From positions 1-7,190 of the forward strand of contig CAAGRW010000036.1 in assembly GCA_900772775.1 (NCBI GenBank): a DNA stretch of 7,190 bases, read 5' to 3'. The notes under the pieces were generated by a model. It did no database searches, was not told where the DNA came from, and saw nothing but the letters and a program-made list of their open reading frames with translations. This document shows, in pieces, positions 5,684-7,190 of the stretch (the stretch's first letter is position 1; every line of letters begins with the position of its first letter). The position numbers and the translations under genes were made by a program. The DNA comes from Candidatus Rifleibacteriota bacterium (GTDB taxonomy: Bacteria; Vulcanimicrobiota; Xenobia; Xenobiales; Xenobiaceae).

Positions 5684-6793
5684 TTAGTTGACTTTAATCA
5701 ACTCATAATCCATAGAGCCTATGCCAATTTTTTGAGCATGCTCGACACAACTGCGCCAATTGGTTACTGGAGCTGTTTTATAAAAATGATCGCCACCTTC
5801 AACTTTGCTTTCAGCCAAAACGCTTCCCGGAATAGGCTGCTGTTTATTGACCATATCTGCGCAAGCTACATCTATAGCCACAGGGTCAGCAGAAGCAAAC
5901 ATACCTACATTGGGAACAATGGGTAAAGGATTGTCAGCGTGACAGTCACAAGTGGGAGTAATATCTACTGCCAAAGAAATATGGAAGTGAGGTCGTTTAT
6001 CAATAACCGCTTTGCTATATTCGGCGATCTTGCGATTCATAATATCACTGGAATCGTAGCCATTAGCTTCAATAGCGTCGCGAGGGCAAATAGCCAAGCA
6101 ACGACCGCAACCGACACACTTATCATGGTCAATAAACATAACTTTGCCTTTGAGGGTCGGAGCATTGTGAGCACAAATTTTCTGACAGCGACGACAACCC
6201 ACACATAAACTCTCATTTACAGTAGGTTTGCCGGCACAATGCATATCCATTTTGCCAGCTCTGGAGCCTGAGCCCATGCCGATATTTTTCAGGGCGCCAC
6301 CGAAACCAGCCATTTCATGTCCCTTAAAGTGGCTTAAGGAAATAAAAACGTCGGCATCCATAATAGCGCGGCCAATTTTAGCCTTTTTAATATATTCTCC
6401 GCCTTCTACCGGAACTTCAACTTCATCATTACCTTTGAGACCATCGGCTATAATATTATGTACTCCGGTAGTAATAACGCTATATCCGTTAAAATTGGCC
6501 GTATCCAAATGATCGAGTGCATTTTTGCGTCCACCAACATATAAAGTGTTGCAATCAGTCAAAAAAGGACGTCCGCCCAATTCTTTAATATAATCACATA
6601 AAACTCTGGCATAGTTGGGACGCAGAGCCGCTAAGTTTCCGAACTCACCAAAGTGAGTTTTTATAGCTACAAAATGATCTTTTAAAGGAAGATCTTTTAA
6701 GCCTGATTTTTCTAAAAGGTGACGGAATTTTACCAATAAAGGTCTTTCCATACTGACAGACATATCAGTAAAATAAACTTTAGATTTAGCCAC
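5684..6793 (-). CDS. DUF362 protein with two 4Fe-4S ferredoxin motifs
   Basis: The product is a predicted cytosolic iron-sulfur protein of the DUF362 family, whose reaction is not established. With the GTG start at 6793 it has 369 residues. A DUF362 alpha/beta region spans about 1-190, with typical stretches near 40-60 (KTHFGEFGN), 150-176 (ISLSHFKGHEMAGFGGALKN, then GMG) and 182-188. A bacterial ferredoxin module (about 194-240) supplies C197-x2-C200-x2-C203-x3-C207 and C226-x2-C229-x2-C232-x3-C236-P, enough for two 4Fe-4S clusters. The family region resumes with a C282-x-C284 pair and GMFASADPVAIDVAC near 297-311. No signal peptide or membrane helix is present. The GTG at 6793 follows AGGA by 8 nt and gives the family-like start MAKSKVYFTD. 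The GTG at 6808 has no ribosome site. The gene is single, ends in its own terminator, and lies between the parS pair and the DnaA-box cluster. An electron-transfer role is inference. Confidence 0.9.
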   Translation of the reverse strand: MAKSKVYFTDMSVSMERPLLVKFRHLLEKSGLKDLPLKDHFVAIKTHFGEFGNLAALRPNYARVLCDYIKELGGRPFLTDCNTLYVGGRKNALDHLDTANFNGYSVITTGVHNIIADGLKGNDEVEVPVEGGEYIKKAKIGRAIMDADVFISLSHFKGHEMAGFGGALKNIGMGSGSRAGKMDMHCAGKPTVNESLCVGCRRCQKICAHNAPTLKGKVMFIDHDKCVGCGRCLAICPRDAIEANGYDSSDIMNRKIAEYSKAVIDKRPHFHISLAVDITPTCDCHADNPLPIVPNVGMFASADPVAIDVACADMVNKQQPIPGSVLAESKVEGGDHFYKTAPVTNWRSCVEHAQKIGIGSMDYELIKVN

Positions 6794-6801
6794 AGTAACA
6801 A

Positions 6802-6805
6802 TCCT
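6802..6805 (-). promoter_or_regulatory. Shine-Dalgarno site deciding the DUF362 start
   Basis: AGGA on the minus strand (6805 to 6802) lies 8 nt before the GTG at 6793. It overlaps the alternative GTG at 6808-6806, which itself lacks an upstream site. Confidence 0.55.
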
Positions 6806-6923
6806 CACTAAAGTGTAATTTTTATAGAAGTGAATACACCTATTTAATACAATTTGGTGAAGGTTAATTCTTTCCCTTGATAAGATTGTTCATATTTTGC
6901 CAATCAGAGCAAAAAAGTTCTAT

Positions 6924-6952
6924 TTATTCACAATATTCACAAGTTTTACACA
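6924..6952 (+). promoter_or_regulatory. DnaA box triplet
   Basis: TTATTCACA (6924-6932) is a perfect TTATNCACA box. ATATTCACA (6933-6941) abuts it directly with one mismatch. TTTTACACA (6944-6952) follows after 2 nt, also with one mismatch. All face the same way, a tight array suited to cooperative DnaA loading toward the AT-rich DNA on the right. Confidence 0.75.
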
Positions 6953-6985
6953 GGCAGTGCATATATATTTTTATATTTGTCTAAG
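6953..6985. other. GC-rich spacer and candidate DNA unwinding element
   Basis: GGCAGTGC (6953-6960) directly follows the third DnaA box and is followed by 18 consecutive A/T bases (6961-6978). E. coli oriC, as I recall it, has a very similar GC-rich octamer-scale spacer beside box R1. The equivalence is inferred. Confidence 0.45.
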
Positions 6986-6993
6986 TAGTGCAC

Positions 6994-7014
6994 TTTTCCA
7001 CAACTTTATACACA
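6994..7014 (+). promoter_or_regulatory. DnaA box pair
   Basis: TTTTCCACA (6994-7002, one mismatch, a common functional variant) and TTATACACA (7006-7014, perfect) lie 3 nt apart in the same orientation as the triplet. They precede the long AT-rich stretch reaching the window end. Confidence 0.75.
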
Positions 7015-7190
7015 TTTTTAGGTAATTATCTGTAGAAAAAATTTGCTATAAAAAAATTTTTGAGTTAAAAACAACAAGATACAATTAGAATATTTGTAGA
7101 CTTATAAACACTATAACAAGTATATATGGAAAATTTGCGTGTATTTTGTAATATTTATCAATATTTAGGATTATACATATCCAAAATAGC

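Larger units (their letters stand above)
6809..7190. other. Predicted replication origin (oriC) region, gene-free
   Basis: No gene is present. Five DnaA-box-like 9-mers, all on the plus strand, fall within 91 bp (6924-7014); two are perfect TTATNCACA. The third box is followed directly by GGCAGTGC and then a pure AT stretch (6961-6978). This repeats the box, GC-rich spacer, AT-rich unwinding element order seen beside the R1 box of E. coli oriC. Positions 7021-7190 have about 36 G or C in 170 bases (about 21%), a candidate further unwinding region. Two parS sites lie 1.4 kb away. If this is oriC, dnaA or other origin genes may lie beyond the window end. Confidence 0.75.

Noticed and set aside
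5732..6512. Three plus-strand open frames opposite the DUF362 gene
   Set aside because: They are shadows of the strongly conserved minus-strand ferredoxin gene. The encoded sequences show no domain and no ribosome sites.
7102..7110. TTATAAACA as a further DnaA box (also at 5614-5622)
   Set aside because: The mismatch falls at a strongly conserved C of the consensus, and the 9-mer is A/T-rich enough to be a chance match.
7156..7168. IHF-like site TATCAATATTTAG near the origin
   Set aside because: It has one mismatch to a degenerate consensus in DNA of about 21% GC, and it is not known whether this organism has IHF.

Overview
This is an AT-rich bacterial chromosomal segment with four protein-coding genes and two long gene-free intervals. 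The gene-free intervals carry the marks of a chromosome origin and partition region. A chromosomal rather than plasmid setting is suggested by a housekeeping-type YchF-family P-loop NTPase, a glycogen debranching enzyme, two parS sites and a same-strand cluster of DnaA boxes. Clear Shine-Dalgarno sequences (AGGAGG, AGGAG, AGGA) and use of GTG starts are ordinary for bacteria. The two-cluster ferredoxin-like DUF362 protein is common in anaerobes, but I cannot assign a phylum from these genes alone.

Layout. Positions 1-110 hold a tandem 18-bp repeat and a 13-bp inverted repeat. Positions 111-1283 (minus) encode an unrecognised four-helix membrane protein built as a duplicated 'two helices plus small beta-rich domain' unit. 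A divergent intergenic region (1284-1509) separates it from 1510-2544 (plus), a compact, divergent YchF-like NTPase with a C-terminal TGS domain. Two terminators follow at 2562-2655. Next is 2762-4909 (plus), a GlgX-type debranching enzyme, with a strong intrinsic terminator at 4942-4989. The gap 4910-5683 contains a second GC-rich terminator hairpin, a C-rich tract that is G-quadruplex-like on the minus strand, and two parS sites spaced 32 bp centre to centre. Positions 5684-6793 (minus) encode a DUF362 protein with two 4Fe-4S motifs and its own terminator (5627-5659). From 6794 to the window end there is no gene. That interval holds five DnaA-box-like 9-mers in one orientation (6924-7014), then about 170 bp at roughly 21% GC, which looks like oriC.

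The four genes do not form an operon. Each plus-strand gene has its own terminator, and the two minus-strand genes are isolated. I see no functional link between glycogen debranching, the NTPase, the membrane protein and the DUF362 protein. Their shared property is position next to the putative origin. There is no tRNA, rRNA, CRISPR array, transposase or phage gene. The most noteworthy content is the non-coding origin and partition architecture, followed by the duplicated membrane protein and the altered nucleotide-binding motifs of the YchF-like protein.
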